From NCBI GenBank assembly GCA_010645155.1, contig JAAGOF010000251.1:66873-130872 (forward strand): a stretch of 64,000 nucleotides of DNA, in the 5' to 3' direction. The DNA comes from Tigriopus japonicus. Lineage: Eukaryota > Arthropoda > Copepoda > Harpacticoida > Harpacticidae. Below, in pieces: positions 47,330-58,446 of the stretch. Within the stretch, counting starts at the first letter, position 1. Each line of letters starts with the position of its first letter. The translations under genes were made by a program, and so were the position numbers. The notes below the pieces were generated by a model. It saw only the letters and a program-made list of their open reading frames with translations. It did no database searches and was not told where the DNA came from.

Positions 47330-47335
47330 AATAAA
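47330..47335 (+). terminator. Poly(A) signal AATAAA of the mucin-like gene
   Basis: Canonical hexamer 27 bases after the stop codon. Confidence 0.6.
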
Positions 47336-47456
47336 CTTGACAATGATTTGGTAAAAGTTGTCTCTAAGCTCTTGATAATGTGAACTCCGATGGAAGTATA
47401 AACCTTTCTGAACGCTCCCTAAAATAAATGTTACTAATGCGCATTATATGTAGAAA

Positions 47457-47531
47457 ATGTTCTACTTCGTTTTACCCCTGGCAATTGCAGTTGCATTTTT
47501 AGGGCTTTCAACTTCTTGGTCCATTGCAAAC
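47457..47531 (+). CDS. Candidate signal-peptide exon of an unassigned secreted protein
   Basis: Twenty-five codons starting at ATG 47457, reading MFYFVLPLAIAVAFLGL then STSWSIAN, a textbook signal peptide. The exon ends at a donor AAC|GTAAGC in phase 0. It lies about 120 bases after the poly(A) signal of the mucin-like gene. The next exon is not evident nearby. The Cys-rich phase-0 terminal exon at 63216-63380 is a compatible partner on the same strand, but it would need a 15.7-kb intron that crosses another plus-strand gene. Could also be chance. Confidence 0.45.
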
Positions 47532-48927
47532 GTAAGCTAAGGATCTCATGCAGGACAACAAAAGTACATGACCACTTTTAGAGTAATGAATTGGACTTGG
47601 TTGTCCTTGGTTCTTTTCCAAGACAGATTGCCAAGGTCCCAATTAGATTAGTACCTCCTATTCTTTGTTGTTTGCTCCTAATTTACAAGGCAAAGTTCTA
47701 AATATGGACCTGGTCCCGAGTTCAAGGAACCCGATTGGTTCCTTGGGACATTGGATTGATTTTGTTCCATGTTGGCTTTTTGCCTCCATGACAAACAAAC
47801 TGAATTTGGTCTTGGAACAAGCTTGCCTTGTTACAAGCACAACATTGTGTTTTTGTTCCGGAATCTAGAAGTGTTCCCATTTTCCAATATTTTGTCCAAT
47901 TTTCCACGACTCATAAAAACCTAAAGTGAAGACGGAGTATTCTCTTCACCTTGGCTATATGTCCTTGAAAAGTACAAAGTCAAGATCAAGGTCGTTCAAG
48001 GCCAAGGCAGCTTAGAAAAGGCGATTTCAGGTTTGCTTGTTGGACCAATCTCTCAAATGCACCTTCTCAAGCAACACCCCCGTGCAAATTGCGTGGACCT
48101 CTGGACCAAGATTCGAGTTTAGGAATGTCCTAACATGCAATGGGCCGACTAAATAAGGGACAGAAATAGCCTGACATGTCCACGTTTCTCATAGGCTATT
48201 GACTTCTGAGGTGGTATGAAACACGTCCTCCTTAAGATCAAACAATGTTGGAAGTTTCCATCCAAAGCGTCTCAGATTTGAGACGGGCCTGTTGAAACAA
48301 ACGTATTTTCAAGTAGTCTTCAAGGCAGAGCTGAATGAATGAGTCTTGGTCTTATCGTGCTTAGAAGCAGGTAATTTTCGAAAAGTCTTTCTCATTCGCT
48401 TTGGAACCACAGAGGTTCCAGAGCAGAGGTGGGTCTCGCCACAGAGGTAGGCCTTTATTTTTCTTGGACTCTCGACGTTTGACGTCAATTCATCGTTAAC
48501 GGCTCCTGTAACATCAAAAGAGGTAAATATCCAGATCAGGGGTTCTGAATTTTTTTTGAACCAGGGCCTCCTTAGGGCTTTTTGAGAAGCTCGGAAGCTG
48601 CAACAAGTTCAAACCATCAATTACTAATATTTGCACCTTTAAGCAAATATCTTTTTATTATAGCCATAAACATGTTTAGCAGGTTTACGAGACAATCAGA
48701 ATCTAAATTGTTCCACACAGCTTTCATGTTTATGGCAAGGTTAGCAACTGCTGGCGACTGCCGGCAATTTGGAAAGTTTTTAAGCTTTATTTTGATAATC
48801 GACTGAGAGTGTTTGGCAAATCATATCAAATGAAGATGACGTTCATATATGGTTTCAATCACGACTTAAAGAGGGTACAGCTATGTGTTCCGTTTGTTTT
48901 GAAACAACCGGTAGGTAAAACTCAGAG
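47532..48927. other. No gene recognised
   Basis: Short open frames only. Possibly intron of the gene beginning at 47457. Confidence 0.45.
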
Positions 48928-49024
48928 GCAAGTTTTTAAGGCGCAAAGATCGATCTCAAGATCGGACTTACAGTTCTATAGTACGGTCTTGAGATCGATC
49001 TTTTGCGTCTAAAAAACTAGCCTC
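48928..49024. repeat. Near-perfect 97-base hairpin
   Basis: The left arm (GAGGCAAGTTTTTAAGGCGC, AAAGATCGATCTCAAGATCG) pairs with the right arm (CGGTCTTGAGATCGATCTTT, TGCGTCTAAAAAACTAGCCT) around a 17-base loop. A half-arm relative (GAGGCTAGTTTTAGAAGCAA) is at 57183-57230. Confidence 0.88.
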
Positions 49025-49261
49025 AGGGATCTACGAAAAAGTTGCTTCTTCATTTTCTTCTACTTTTATCTCTAAGGTTTTTGAAAGGTAGGTCTCATAT
49101 TTTTTTATTCGGATAAAAAAATATTCGGTTATTTCTCACATAAGTAAGAAAGCTCACCACTTGGATGACTTTAGACTACTCAGTTGTAACTAAGCAGGAA
49201 GAAAAGGAAATATAAGTTTATCCGTGACCTCTAGATGACTCACTCTGTATTATATCCAATC

Positions 49262-49455
49262 CTTTAAGACAGGATTGGACAAATTTTTAAATACTATTCC
49301 TGACCAACCCACTATTCAAGGTTTGTACAGATCTGCCAACAGAAAAATGGGAGATCAAATTTCGTATAAACGTTAATTATAAAAACTATGTTAATTATGT
49401 TAATTATTAACTATCTTTACAGGGAATTCCATTCCTTGTAGCGGTAATAATAAAA
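49262..49455 (+). repeat. LINE 3' end, second copy
   Basis: Matches 36048-36220: GACAGGATTGGACAAATTTT, TAAATACTATTCCTGACCAA, then TTTACAGGGAATTCCATTCC TTGTAGCGGTAATAAT. Only the last coding block and 3' UTR remain. Confidence 0.85.
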
Positions 49456-49805
49456 CGGGTTACGTAACGAAAACGCCAAAATCTACATTGGGACCGCCGA
49501 CTCTGTACAACCTAGAAAATATAAAGAAAGGTTGGTCTTAACTAATGCACCAAAAGCGCTTTGAGGAACCAATCTTTCTTAAAAATTGCTCTTAATAATC
49601 TTAATAATTTGAACAAAAAACCGTCACATAAACCATTTAAAAATTGTCTCTAATGGCTTTGGACAAAGTTAATAAGTTTAGTTGAACATTTTTGTAACAT
49701 ACTTGAGGTGAAGTATGTTTGTCAGAGGATACAAACACTAAAATTTTTAATTGTGAAAAACACATTTCACTCCCACTTCAGAACAAAATGTGAAGGCAAT
49801 GGTGA

Positions 49806-50648
49806 CAGGACAACTCGACCCAGCGGACAACTCGACCCAGGACAACTCGACCCAACGGACAACTCGACCCAGCGGACAAGTCGACCCAACGGACAACCCG
49901 ACCCAGGACAACTCGACCCATCGGACAACTCGACCCAGCGGACAACTCGACCCAGTGGACAACTTAACCTAATGTACCACTCGACCCAGCAGAAATTCGA
50001 CTTAGTAGACAACTTCAAATTGGCACAAAACAGAACTAACAAATCAATTGAACTTCTAGTAATCAAAATTGCATGGCAGATCCCCATTTTTCAGAAAATC
50101 TATAAAATATGTACAACTTATTTTATGTATAACTTATTTAACGTATTTTCAAAAGGCATTTTTGCTATTGAATATTATTTTACTGATTTTTCCTACTGCC
50201 AAAGACAGTTTGTTTCTTCCTCAAATTTGATTTTTTGAATTAAAGTGAATATTTTGAACCACTAGTTTGAGTTTTGTGCTTTTTCAGATTTCAACAAGTT
50301 CGACTTTTGTAGTGGGTTTAGTTGTTTTCAGAGTCGAGTTGTTCATTAGGTTAAGTTGTCCTCTGGGTCAAGTTATCCACTGGGTTGAGTTATTTGCTGG
50401 GTCGAGTAGTCTGTTGGGTCGAGTTGTCCGCTGGGTCGAGTTGTCTGCTGGGTCGAGTTGTCTGCTGGGTCGAGTTGTCTGCTGGGTCGAGTTGTCCGCT
50501 GGGTCGAGTTGTCTGCTGGGTCGAGTTGTCCGCTGGGTCGAGTTGTCCTGGGTCGGGTTGTCCGTTGGGTCGACTTGTCCGTTGGGTCGAGTTGTCCGTT
50601 GGGTCGAGTTGTCCTTGTTCGAGTTGTCCGCTGGGTCGAGTTGTCCTG
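49806..50648. mobile_element. Foldback-type element: two inverted arms of 17-base tandem units
   Basis: The left arm (49806 to about 49990) is an array of GGACAACTCGACCCAGC units. The right arm (about 50330 to 50648) is the reverse complement, GGGTCGAGTTGTCCGCT units. About 340 bases of AT-rich unique sequence separate them. The arms match in unit order and in variant units (an AAGTCGACC variant, then AACCCGACC, in the same order from the outer end), so they are true inverted repeats. The right arm has extra units. Tandem-unit terminal arms are the hallmark of foldback elements. Long open frames across the arms are a by-product. Confidence 0.8.
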
Positions 50649-52767
50649 GAACCCTCTGAGCTAACCTCAGTTTGTCAAGATTGACCTTCAAAAACAAAAC
50701 CTGGATTTGTCAGTACTGAAAGCTAGGCCTACCAACTGTTTTCGAAGGTCATGGAACAAATGAAGGACGTGCAAATAACAACGACATGGCCATGATTGTT
50801 TTTGTATCTCAATTCTAAAGGCCGCTTTTGGCCTGAGGTATCGCAAAAGAAACCGGTAGCTCTTGAGATGACGCAAAATCAATTTTAGGGAGTATAATTA
50901 CAACAAAAGTTAATCTCTCAACTAAAGAAGATTGCGTCAAACAATGAAGTACGGGTCGTTTCAAAAGACGTGGAACATTACAAAAACTTTTTAATGCATG
51001 ATTGAATCTTTAGATCGAATGAAATTGGACTAATTAGGATTGACTAGTAGATTAGTAAAGAAATCATATAGGGCAGATTCCTGCATGCCAGTTTAATATT
51101 TTTTTTTCGTCAAAAGTCTATTTCAAGGAGAGCATCTACGTACAACTTGGAATTTTCCTCCAGAACTTTTCCTGAAATCTATTCCTACAAAAAATATAGC
51201 CCTATAAAGCCAAAGTCGTGCAAAAATAGAATGATCAATCTTAACACATCATTCACTTTAATACTTTTTTGTATATACCATCTTGGATTAGTTCGGATCA
51301 ACTTCAATATCTAACGAAAAGTTATAGTTCAAGTTTTGTTCAAGCATACTCGTTGCTTTAGGAAATTCGCCAAAGCTTCAATCATTGTCCCTCTAAAGGA
51401 ATAGGGTAGGAGTCCATTGCAGAGGGTGCTTTTGGGCGCCGTCAAAATTAAAAGATCGTTAATTAGTTTGATTATGGTTTTGAAAACCAGAGAGGGTACT
51501 CGGGCAAGATGTGTTAGATTACATGAAAGTTAAATGTGTCTTTTAGAGCTCAGTTACGATATTGTTGTGTTCAAAAATCAAAAAGCTATGCTGAGTAATC
51601 ACATATAAAGGCCAAAGTCTGAACAGAATCCCCCACAAGTGTTTCTACGGTTGTAGGGTCAAGGGGCAACGGCCTTCATGTTCAAGATGGCGCTGATGGT
51701 CATTTTTCTCTTTGATTGAAGCTCAACATTGCTTCCTTAAGTAGGCTTGCTCTGATGGCGAGTTGTTCATTTTGAGAACAATAGAGGGCACCCAAGTAGG
51801 ATTTGTTAAGGTCATGCTAAATCATATGAGAGCCATCTAGGTGAAGCGAGTGGTGGTTTTCTATAAAATCGTTCATTGTTTTTCAGCAATTTTTTGCTCT
51901 AGTTTTTAACACCTTCATTTTTAATCCGTTCCATCATGGTTTGCGAAGATATTGTTGGAGGGTTTCATCTCCTTTTGGCTTAGATGTGCATATCCCATTT
52001 GATGGTTATACAATGTCTACTTGCCAATCAATTTCGATGTTCACCTTCTTGGCAAATTGAATAAGTTTATCAACAGAAAGAAAGGTATTCTTGTTGTAAA
52101 AACAACAGTAAGTCGTCTTCTGTATCCCTGATCTTCTTTCCATAACATCGACCACATGTTTTATTTCATGTCGAAGTAAACATACAACCTAGATAGCCTT
52201 CCTTTGTTGCCCAATAAATCCATTGATAAAAAGATACACCCCTTGTCTCTACAAAAGCAAACTTTCTTCCCACCATAAAACGCGAGTAACCTAAAGCGCC
52301 CAGAAACGGTCTTTACAACTCTCATCGGACTTTCAGACAACAAACGTTCCATGAGGATGAAGACCAACCAAGAAAGCGTTTTGGAACCACTTTCCACTCA
52401 GTTTGAGGCTGGTCCTTGGTGACAAAGGTCGATCATTCTTTGGCTGGGTCCATGATAGAGGGAACAACGGCAGCCCGGTAAGTGCCATATCATGGCCATT
52501 AAGTCTTTCGTTTACGTGTTGCCCCAAAAGTGTTATTTGCGTGGGAAAAAGGTTTTGTAGGGAGACGGTTTAAATCAAGTTGGATTCATTTACAATACAA
52601 TTGCTTTCATCGGAATTTGAGTTTCAATTGGTTTAATAACAATGATATTGGTTTCGGTAGGGAGGTTTTTCAATTAACTATCTTTAGAGTTTTACACCGT
52701 ACTTGTTCCTTGATACTTCATGATTTTTTTACAGCTATCTGTAAAGGTGCACATTTGTTTTAACAAC
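50649..52767. other. No gene recognised
   Basis: Minus-strand open frames at 52161-52397 and 52333-52527 overlap in different frames and might be a decayed transposase, but I recognise no motif. Confidence 0.5.
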
Positions 52768-53055
52768 GTACCGAAAGGACTGTTAATCAAAACTGTAAAT
52801 TTCAGTCGAAAGAGGGCTCAACCGAAACCGAAATCAGCTGACTACAAAATAATGTATATGGATATTTAAGCTTAAATATATTAAAACCCTTAGGTTTGAA
52901 AATTGCATGATTTTATGATATCATAAAATTAAGTTTCAGAGCGTTTTGACCAAAAAACATCTCGGTTTTTGCTCTCAGACCTTAATCTCTGTCTTGTATG
53001 TCTACTTTTGTTTTCGGTAAGCATGAAATTTCGGCCGAAGGCAATATCGGTTCTG
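52768..53055. mobile_element. hAT-type MITE (family A), decayed copy 3
   Basis: Retains CGAAAGAGGGCTCAACCGAA, TCAGCTGACTACAAAAT and GAAATTTCGGCCGAAGGC from the family; the ends are eroded and no target duplication remains. Confidence 0.65.
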
Positions 53056-53629
53056 TATTAGGTTAAATTTCTGTGGAAGTTAGCGAAAATAACATTAATG
53101 TCTTTGAAACGTGAAGATACTTCAAGACGCAATACTTTTCAGCAAAGCTTGGGTCGGCGTAAATGTTAGAGAGAAAGAAGTGGTATCTGATTGAGTATTC
53201 TTTAATAAAAAGATAATGTGTATCAACGTATCAAAATAAATTCATCATCAGTGGCTGACTAAAATGTACTTAAGTCCATACCTTCCAATTTGTTTAACTA
53301 CATACATTAATTGCCCTATAAAGCCTCATTTTTTGAGTCAAAGACGAAATGACAAGGGGTGCAGTTTTCAGCCAAATGCACTTTTTTGCTTTAGTTGCAA
53401 CTTTTGTCGTTTTTCAGTCTTTTACGCTTTTGTGATTTTCGCTAAAATTTGGCTTTAGGCTAGACATCTTGAAAATGGAAAAAGGTGAACCAATGTTTCT
53501 CCAAATTTTGTAAAATATTCCTCTAATGACTCCCTGTTCGGTAAAGACATTTCAAAGTACCATTGCTATCAATATTGAAAAAATATTGAAAATGAATTGA
53601 GATCATTGAGTTGGAAAATAAAAAGTCCA

Positions 53630-53713
53630 GTTGATGACTTGGAAAAAGTCTACTCTTGTGTTGCGAAAAGTAACATGGTATTGAACGGAATGAAATTCCG
53701 CACAATGACGTAT
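53630..53713 (+). pseudogene. LINE reverse transcriptase fragment
   Basis: AGTTGATGACTTGGAAAAAG through GGAATGAAATTCCGCACAAT and GACGTATG matches 16093-16179 of the broken LINE at close to 90 percent by eye. About 85 bases only. Confidence 0.85.
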
Positions 53714-54507
53714 GCGAACGAAAGAAGTTGCAGTTGAAAATTTCAACTAAAAGGCAGTTAAAGATGTTTTTCGATAAGAAAAAATATGCACTGATAAATA
53801 CACTCAAACTTGGGGAAAATCTAAAGATTTTGAAAAATTCGGTTGATGTTTCACGTTTCCATTTTAGTGCATTTTGAACACAGTCCTTCAAGATCTGGTA
53901 AATTTGAAAATGAATCTTTCTTTGTATTTTTGGTTGAACACACAGCTAAGTGTACTCAAAATGATTATGTAATATGCTTTTCAAAAATCTTAATGTAAGT
54001 ACAATTTTAATGACATTGTATATTATTTTGAGCTTCTTTGACAAAACCTTCAAAACTCAAAATTTTCATTTTCTTACACGACATTGAAAAGCCATGTGAA
54101 ATCTTTGGGAATTAGCTTTTTGATTCATATGTTGCGTATTCGTGGATTGACTTTGCATTAGCTGATCAAGCGACAGTATCAAAACAAAAAGAAATACTGT
54201 TCAAGCACCTTGCAAGAAATAAGGGTTCGAGTTTTTGGCTCTTGAAAAAACTTGTTTCATCAAGCTCGTCTTGATCTACGATAGAGAGGAGACAGATTTC
54301 AACGCATTATCTGCGGTCACTCTATGGAAATCAAAACAAGAAAAAGGTGTTCACAGTTTACAGCTGATGAACCTCAAAATTTTGTAAGCTGTTTTGCGTT
54401 TGTCAATACAGCAACAAAGAAACGAGAAGGTCAACCAGAGGTTCCAATTAAAATCTGGCCTTGAACAAAGTGCTCTTTTTTTACTTCGTTTAAACAAGAA
54501 GCACTGA

Positions 54508-54924
54508 AAACTGGAGGGGAAGATTAACGGTGAGAATTGTGATTTTCAGAAGGATTAATTCAAATGTGTTTTTCTGCAAATGAGACATGGCTTTTATTCA
54601 GACGACGTATTTCAATTTTCAGCTCAATCGAACGACGGAGTGAAAAGTTATGCCTTCTCAAACTTATGTACTGAAGAGAGCATAGAATGAACGAGTTCGC
54701 CCTTTTGTGGTAAAATAATTACCAGAAAAGGGCTCGTTCATTCCTTCTCGGTAGGATTTGCACTGAACTTTGAGAGAGCATAACTTTTGACTCCGGCGTT
54801 CAAATGAGCTGAAAATTGAAGTACGTAGTCTACTCAACATATGAAAGTTTTCAATTGCAGAAGAACGCAATTGAACTGTTCCTACTGGAAATCGTGATTC
54901 CTCTCGTTAGCCTCCCAATCCAAT
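54508..54924. mobile_element. Palindromic MITE (family B), copy 3
   Basis: Left end AACTGGAGGGGAAGATTAACG, right end CGTTAGCCTCCCAATCCAATG. The centre CGCCCTTTTGTGGTAAAAT against ATTACCAGAAAAGGGCTCG forms the hairpin tip. Matches the copies at 24030 and 28854 throughout. Confidence 0.78.
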
Positions 54925-54982
54925 GAAATTAAGAGGTTCTTGGTTAAATTTAGACTTTGAATGTGTTTAGAATGCAAATAGA

Positions 54983-55180
54983 AAGCCAGAGTGGCCGCGC
55001 GTACTAATGCGTTCTTATAAGTGTTATAAGGTCTTAAGGTCTTAATAAGCCGAGTGTAAGTGCCTCCCCAGACGGCGTAAGTTCGAATCCTGTTGGGGAT
55101 CGGATTGAAGCTGTCGGGATATATTCTTGTTTACAGGGAATCGCATTCCTTGTAGCGGTAGTAGAAAATCCGCAACAAAT
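54983..55180 (+). mobile_element. tRNA-like SINE with a LINE-derived 3' tail
   Basis: Starts with an A-box-like AGTGGCCGCGCGTACTAATG, as in Leu/Ser tRNAs, followed about 80 bases on by a B-box AGTTCGAATCC (internal RNA polymerase III promoter). The 3' part (TTTACAGGGAATCGCATTCC, TTGTAGCGGTA) is the same as the 3' end of the LINE copies at 36188-36217 and 49415-49452. The acceptor stem does not pair, so it is not a tRNA gene. A SINE borrowing its partner LINE's tail is the known arrangement for tail-sharing mobilisation. Confidence 0.65.
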
Positions 55181-55771
55181 AAAGTTATATATGTATAACT
55201 TTTGGGTCGAGAATGATACTGAAGGAAACTCGTTTGATTACATTCGTATTTGAAGAATAACATATTGGGAAATATAATTCAAAACTGTCTTTTATGTTTT
55301 TGCAGATTCTGAAGTATTATTTTGCACCTTCCAGATCGACTTGCAGAATGGTCGTGTCACAAAAACAAGTAAGGTCGGCGACGGTGAATAATGCATTATT
55401 TTTTTGCAGCCGATTTCTCGTTTTCCAAGAATGTTTAGTAAGCTTAAAAAAGTTTTTTTTTAACATGAGCAAGGACTTCGATACCACAAATGATCTTCAT
55501 CATTTTTTCCATAACCAGTTAAACAATTTGATTAAACAAGCGCTCCTTTCTGTGTCATGAAAAGTCCACATTGCAACTCTCAACTTAAACGAACATCAAA
55601 GAAAAATCATTAGCCTTCTTTTACTATATTTGGTCCTCAGCTCACTCAAAGACTCAAAGAGTCTTCGTATTCGAAGACAACAGGCAAATTGCTAAAATGT
55701 GATTTTCTCTTGAACTCTTCAAGTGTTTCCTTGATTCATCTCAAATACCTACCCTCTAGAAACCCTCGATC

Positions 55772-55918
55772 ATGGATCCTAGCCAGATGTCTAACGTCAA
55801 TCCCAACGGTGACATGGCACTTCAAATGGCTGCCATGCAAAAACTGCTTGCTGAGCAAGCGGAGAAAATGCGCCTTCAACAAGAAGCTTTAGAAAGAGAA
55901 CGTCAGGAACGGTTGAGG
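55772..55918 (+). CDS. Coiled-coil protein, exon 1
   Basis: First of three visible exons of a plus-strand gene (55772-55918, 55992-56185, 57045-57096; 131 codons in continuous phase). The start ATG 55772 opens MDPSQMSNVNPNGDMALQM, followed by Gln/Glu/Arg-rich heptads (AEKMRLQQEALERERQERLR). The donor is AGG|GTAACT, phase 0; the intron is 73 bases. No signal peptide, so probably cytosolic. I do not recognise the family. Confidence 0.78.
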
Positions 55919-55991
55919 GTAACTGACAAATTTACCATCTGTTCCTAGAGATGCGATCACTTGGATCTTGACAATTTGACTTGACTTACAG

Positions 55992-56185
55992 GAACAAGCC
56001 GAGATGGAAAAAGAGCGACAAAGAATGGACTCTGGATCACGAATGACCTCCAATGGCGATGATGATTCTGTTTCGAGTGAGCTTGAAATATTGCGAAAGC
56101 AATTGGCCGCTCGAGAGCAAGAATTGAAAAGCAAGGATGATCAACTTAAGGAACGAGATGAGCGCCTATCGCTTATGAGTCAAAG
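55992..56185 (+). CDS. Coiled-coil protein, exon 2
   Basis: Acceptor ttgacttacag, donor CAAAG|GTACAA, phase 0 in and 2 out. Continues the coil (EQAEMEKERQRMD), a Ser/Asp linker (SNGDDDSVSS), then a second coil (ELEILRKQLAAREQELKSKD, ERDERLSLMSQR). Charged a-to-g heptads favour a parallel dimer. Confidence 0.8.
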
Positions 56186-57044
56186 GTACAACACCATACA
56201 AGGTTGTTTTAATTTAGATTCCTCAAAACTTTGATGACAATTTGCCACAAAAGGAGATAATATAGTTAACTTAAAGTCAAACTAACTTTGAAAATACAGG
56301 TGTATACCTAACTCCTGTGTTTGTCGTCTAATGAATTTCGGCAATATTAGTTCTTCTAATTCCAGCAATTACTAGTGACGTCATCATTTTTGGCGGAAAA
56401 AAAGTTCGGAAGACCTGTGTTTCTAGTGAGCGTGCGAGGTAACTAAAACGAAGGTTTAGGCCTGGTAATTGCAACAATGCCTTTCTTATCTGCAGAACTT
56501 GAAGTTGAAATAGCAATTCTTGACATTGTATTTGCAAAAAAAGTACATTTTGTTGCTTTTGTCTAAATTTTGCTACATAAGTTGAGAGGGTTCTTCCGAA
56601 CTTTGAAATTAGGAATGCCCGACTTTGAATAACGAGATGACCAGAGGAGATCAGTTCCTGGGGCAACTAAACCTAAAAACAAATAATTTGTTTAATTGAA
56701 TGCTTCCAATTTTTCCATTTGTTTTCAAATTACTTTGCAATACTTCTCAACGTACATTCACCATGCCATTGCCCATAAATGCAACATCTTTTGAAAGTAT
56801 GACCCTTGAAAACTGAGATTTTTTTTGGCAAGCCTACACTGCTAACGGTGGCAGGTCCGTAAAATGATACGGTAATTACTCCCATTGGCGCTCAAAGTAA
56901 GGATGTTTATTGATAATAGAGCGTGCGTACCTTGAGCGAGGGAGCCATTCTTGAAAATAAAATCTTAGTTTAATACAGGTCAATCAATTTCCGCTACCAT
57001 GTTGAGTAAGAACTTTAAATTCGTTACATAACGTTTCATTTCAG
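56186..57044 (+). other. Intron of the coiled-coil gene
   Basis: 859 bases with donor AAAG|GTACAA and acceptor cgtttcatttcag. Contains a fragment of the mariner-type MITE (56918-57000). Confidence 0.6.
56918..57000. repeat. Mariner-type MITE fragment
   Basis: GAGCGTGCGTACCTTGAGCG, CATTCTTGAAAATAAAATCT and the CAATCAATTT that follows match 22806-22885 of the mariner-type MITE. The ends are not preserved. Confidence 0.75.
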
Positions 57045-57096
57045 ATCCAATAGCGTAATGTCAGATGAGGCGTATTATTCCAACACATCTTCCAAG
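57045..57096 (+). CDS. Coiled-coil protein, exon 3
   Basis: 52-base exon encoding SNSVMSDEAYYSNTSSK, acceptor catttcag, donor AAG|GTAATC, phase 2 in and phase 0 out. Too short to be seen without splice reasoning. The next exon is not identified: a phase-0 acceptor exists at 63216, but that Cys-rich exon is not an obvious continuation. Confidence 0.7.
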
Positions 57097-57182
57097 GTAA
57101 TCAATTAAACCGTACCCTATTGCTATTTTTGAATTGTTTTAGTTTTGTGTACTCTTAACTCTTTTAGTATGACATAGAGAAC

Positions 57183-57230
57183 TGAGGCTAGTTTTAGAAG
57201 CAAAGATCTAACTTAAGATCGAATTTTGGT
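57183..57230. repeat. Half-arm of the 48928 hairpin repeat
   Basis: GAGGCTAGTTTTAGAAGCAA AGATCTAACTTAAGATCG matches one arm of the hairpin at 48928-49024; the other arm is missing. Confidence 0.6.
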
Positions 57231-57543
57231 ATATTGGGTTTTTTATTGCGACACGTCTACCATCATAACTCTTTATTTCACCCAAGAAATTTCATGGTGT
57301 CGTGGTTGATTCTAGTACGTGTAAATTGAAAATCCATTGTCCGCATGAAAATGCAGACAATGGAAAATATCAGACTTAACGAATAAATGGGATTACCTGT
57401 CGTCAAACCTTTTCAAATTCAAAGGAATAGTTGGAATCGGAAGTCAAGTTATTTTTTCTTGTTAAAATGGAAGGAAAGATGCATTTTTGGATCATTTAAC
57501 CTTCCCCTTGCAACAATGATTTGTCAAATTTGGGACCTCGATT

Positions 57544-58446
57544 ATGTCACGTCAGAGCAATTGCGAAAGTATCATTTTTGCCGACGATACAACGTTTCAA
57601 TGTTTCGGAAGCATTCCTGCAAGACTGGAGGAAAAAGTAAACGCCCAACTTAAAAGTATTTGTCATTGGCTTGAAATCAACAGATTATCGTTAAACATAG
57701 ATAAGACAAAATTTATGGTAGTAAATCATACAAACCACAATTACAACTTTAATATCAACATTAAGGGACGTCGATTGATAGAGGTGGGTGGAATCTCATC
57801 AGACGAAAAATCAGTCAAGTTCTTAGGAATGCAGCTTGACAATAAACTAAATTGGCACTTACACATCGAATACATTTCAAGCAAACTTCGGAAAACCCTA
57901 TTTAGTTTAAACAGAGTACGCAAGTGTGTCCCAAAGACGGTTAAAATACAACTGTATAATGGGTTAATCCGAAGCGTTTTGGAGTACGGCATTGAATTTT
58001 ACGGTCAAAGCACCAAATTAAGGTCTTTGACAGTTCTACAAAAACGAGCAATACGTTGGGTCAACAATGCAAAATGGCTGTCCCATACAGACACATTATA
58101 TAGCAGAACAAATTTGCTGAAACTTGCAGACTTACGTACTCAAAGGGTGATATTAGAAATGAGACAAGCTTACTTGAGAAACCTCCCACCCAACATTAAC
58201 GTGTATAAGTGGAAAAACAATCCTCGGCTTGGAGGATGGAAAGCCATTACTCCAGTGGCAAAATCCGTCTTCTTGCAAAGACTGCCAAATTATGCATTTC
58301 CTCATGAATGGAATAATTTTAGCTCACCAGACATAGGTTTACCACGTAGACAGTTTGGCAAACGAATTCAAGGCGTTCTGATTCAAAAGTACCCCACTGA
58401 CCATTGCAACTTGAAAGACTGCTTTGTTTGCAAGCAAAGTGCTTAA
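57544..58446 (+). pseudogene. 5'-truncated LINE reverse transcriptase with long intact C-terminal frame
   Basis: A 300-residue open frame beginning close to the RT catalytic box (SIIFADDTTF). It continues through the thumb region (NRLSLNIDKTKFMVVNHTNH, FLGMQLDNKLNWHLHIEYIS) and the C-terminal block LRSLTVLQKRAIRWVNNAKW. This is the CR1/jockey-type layout. Everything upstream of FADD is absent, so the copy is 5' truncated, as is usual for target-primed insertion. The remaining frame has no stop, which suggests a recent copy. It lies downstream of coiled-coil exon 3 on the same strand. Confidence 0.88.

Noticed and set aside
49806..50648. CRISPR-like array of short repeats
   Set aside because: The units are directly adjacent with no unique spacers, and the genome is eukaryotic.
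49708..50697. Long overlapping open frames on both strands (repetitive Thr/Arg/Pro or Gly/Arg/Val peptides)
   Set aside because: They are translations of the 17-base tandem units of the foldback element; every frame is open because the unit lacks stops.
52070..52527. Overlapping minus-strand frames that might be a decayed transposase
   Set aside because: No catalytic motif or terminal repeats could be recognised; the frames do not join cleanly.
54990..55095. A functional tRNA-Leu or tRNA-Ser gene
   Set aside because: A-box and B-box are present, but the acceptor and T stems do not pair and a LINE-like tail follows; better read as a SINE.
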